Assembly (NCBI RefSeq): GCF_900128475.1
Contig: NZ_LT635838.1
Span: 436,536 to 500,535 of the forward strand
Direction of reading: 5' to 3'
DNA: 64,000 bases
DNA from: Mediterranea massiliensis
Lineage (GTDB): Bacteria; Bacteroidota; Bacteroidia; Bacteroidales; Bacteroidaceae
The position numbers and the translations under genes are program-made. Below the pieces are notes generated by a model that saw only the letters and a program-made list of their open reading frames with translations, was not told the DNA's origin and did not search any database. Below are positions 63,920 through 64,000 of this stretch, in pieces (within the stretch, counting starts at the first letter, position 1; each line of letters opens with the position of its first letter).

Positions 63920-64000
63920 CTTTACTTTTATCTTTAAGGATTCACGAATATTGCACTTTTACAAAATGACACTTTGATTTTCCAACCGCCTGAGAATCGC

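Overview
The window is from a Bacteroidales gut bacterium (Bacteroides/Phocaeicola/Prevotella group). It holds most of a CTnDOT-type integrative and conjugative element (ICE), followed by a short piece of host chromosome. This placement rests on promoter elements of the TAnnTTTG (-7) class, a complete traA-traQ block in CTnDOT order, rteA/rteB/rteC regulators, T9SS and SpvB/RHS cargo, and a hybrid two-component system next to carbohydrate esterases. No integrase, tetQ, tRNA, rRNA or CRISPR array was seen; the integrase end of the element lies to the left of the window.

Layout. 1-8.6 kb: the 3' part of topB (the exc-type topoisomerase), an RteR-like small RNA, a DUF1896 gene and a giant methylase/helicase. 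8.6-26.1 kb: accessory cargo. It comprises a T9SS-sorted surface protein with a premature stop just after its signal peptide, a 3046-residue SpvB/RHS toxin, its probable pentapeptide-repeat immunity protein, an orphan RHS core fragment, a C10 (streptopain-like) lipoprotein protease and another lipoprotein. 26.2-28.8 kb: a complete IS21-family element with a 7-bp target duplication, inserted just upstream of rteA. 28.9-33.4 kb: rteA-rteB, then rteC behind a sigma54-type promoter. 33.4-37.2 kb (minus strand): coupling protein, relaxase and MobA. 37.2-38.0 kb: hairpin-rich candidate oriT and the traA promoter region. 38.0-51.1 kb: the tra operon, with a one-base deletion in the VirB4-like gene traG. 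51.2-53.4 kb (minus strand): PcfJ, PcfK and two small proteins. 53.4-56.5 kb: a structured element end, an AT-rich module (small peptide, JAMM-motif lipoprotein, secreted protein) and a pabB fragment. 56.9-64 kb: chromosomal hybrid two-component regulator and two esterases, richer in GC than the element.

How it works together. RteA/RteB would sense a signal and activate rteC through sigma54. By analogy with CTnDOT, RteC then turns on excision, and Mob plus Tra proteins carry out transfer. The most interesting observation concerns the small RNA gene just after topB, in the position reported for RteR of CTnDOT. It has a 12-nt single-stranded stretch immediately 5' of its terminator stem. The exact complement of that stretch occurs just upstream of four start codons (DUF1896, mobA, traI, traN), and a 15/16 match lies in the traE leader. 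This suggests a direct base-pairing regulon covering mobilisation and mating-pore genes.

Other notable observations are: a roughly 169-nt three-way-junction-like inverted repeat at the right end of the element, with its 3' half repeated 2.1 kb away and fused to a pabB fragment at the hairpin tip; a 470-bp perfect-identity patch between the RHS gene and an orphan RHS fragment, flanked by diverged sequence; and three independent disabling mutations (surface protein, traG, lipoprotein) that should be checked against the raw reads.
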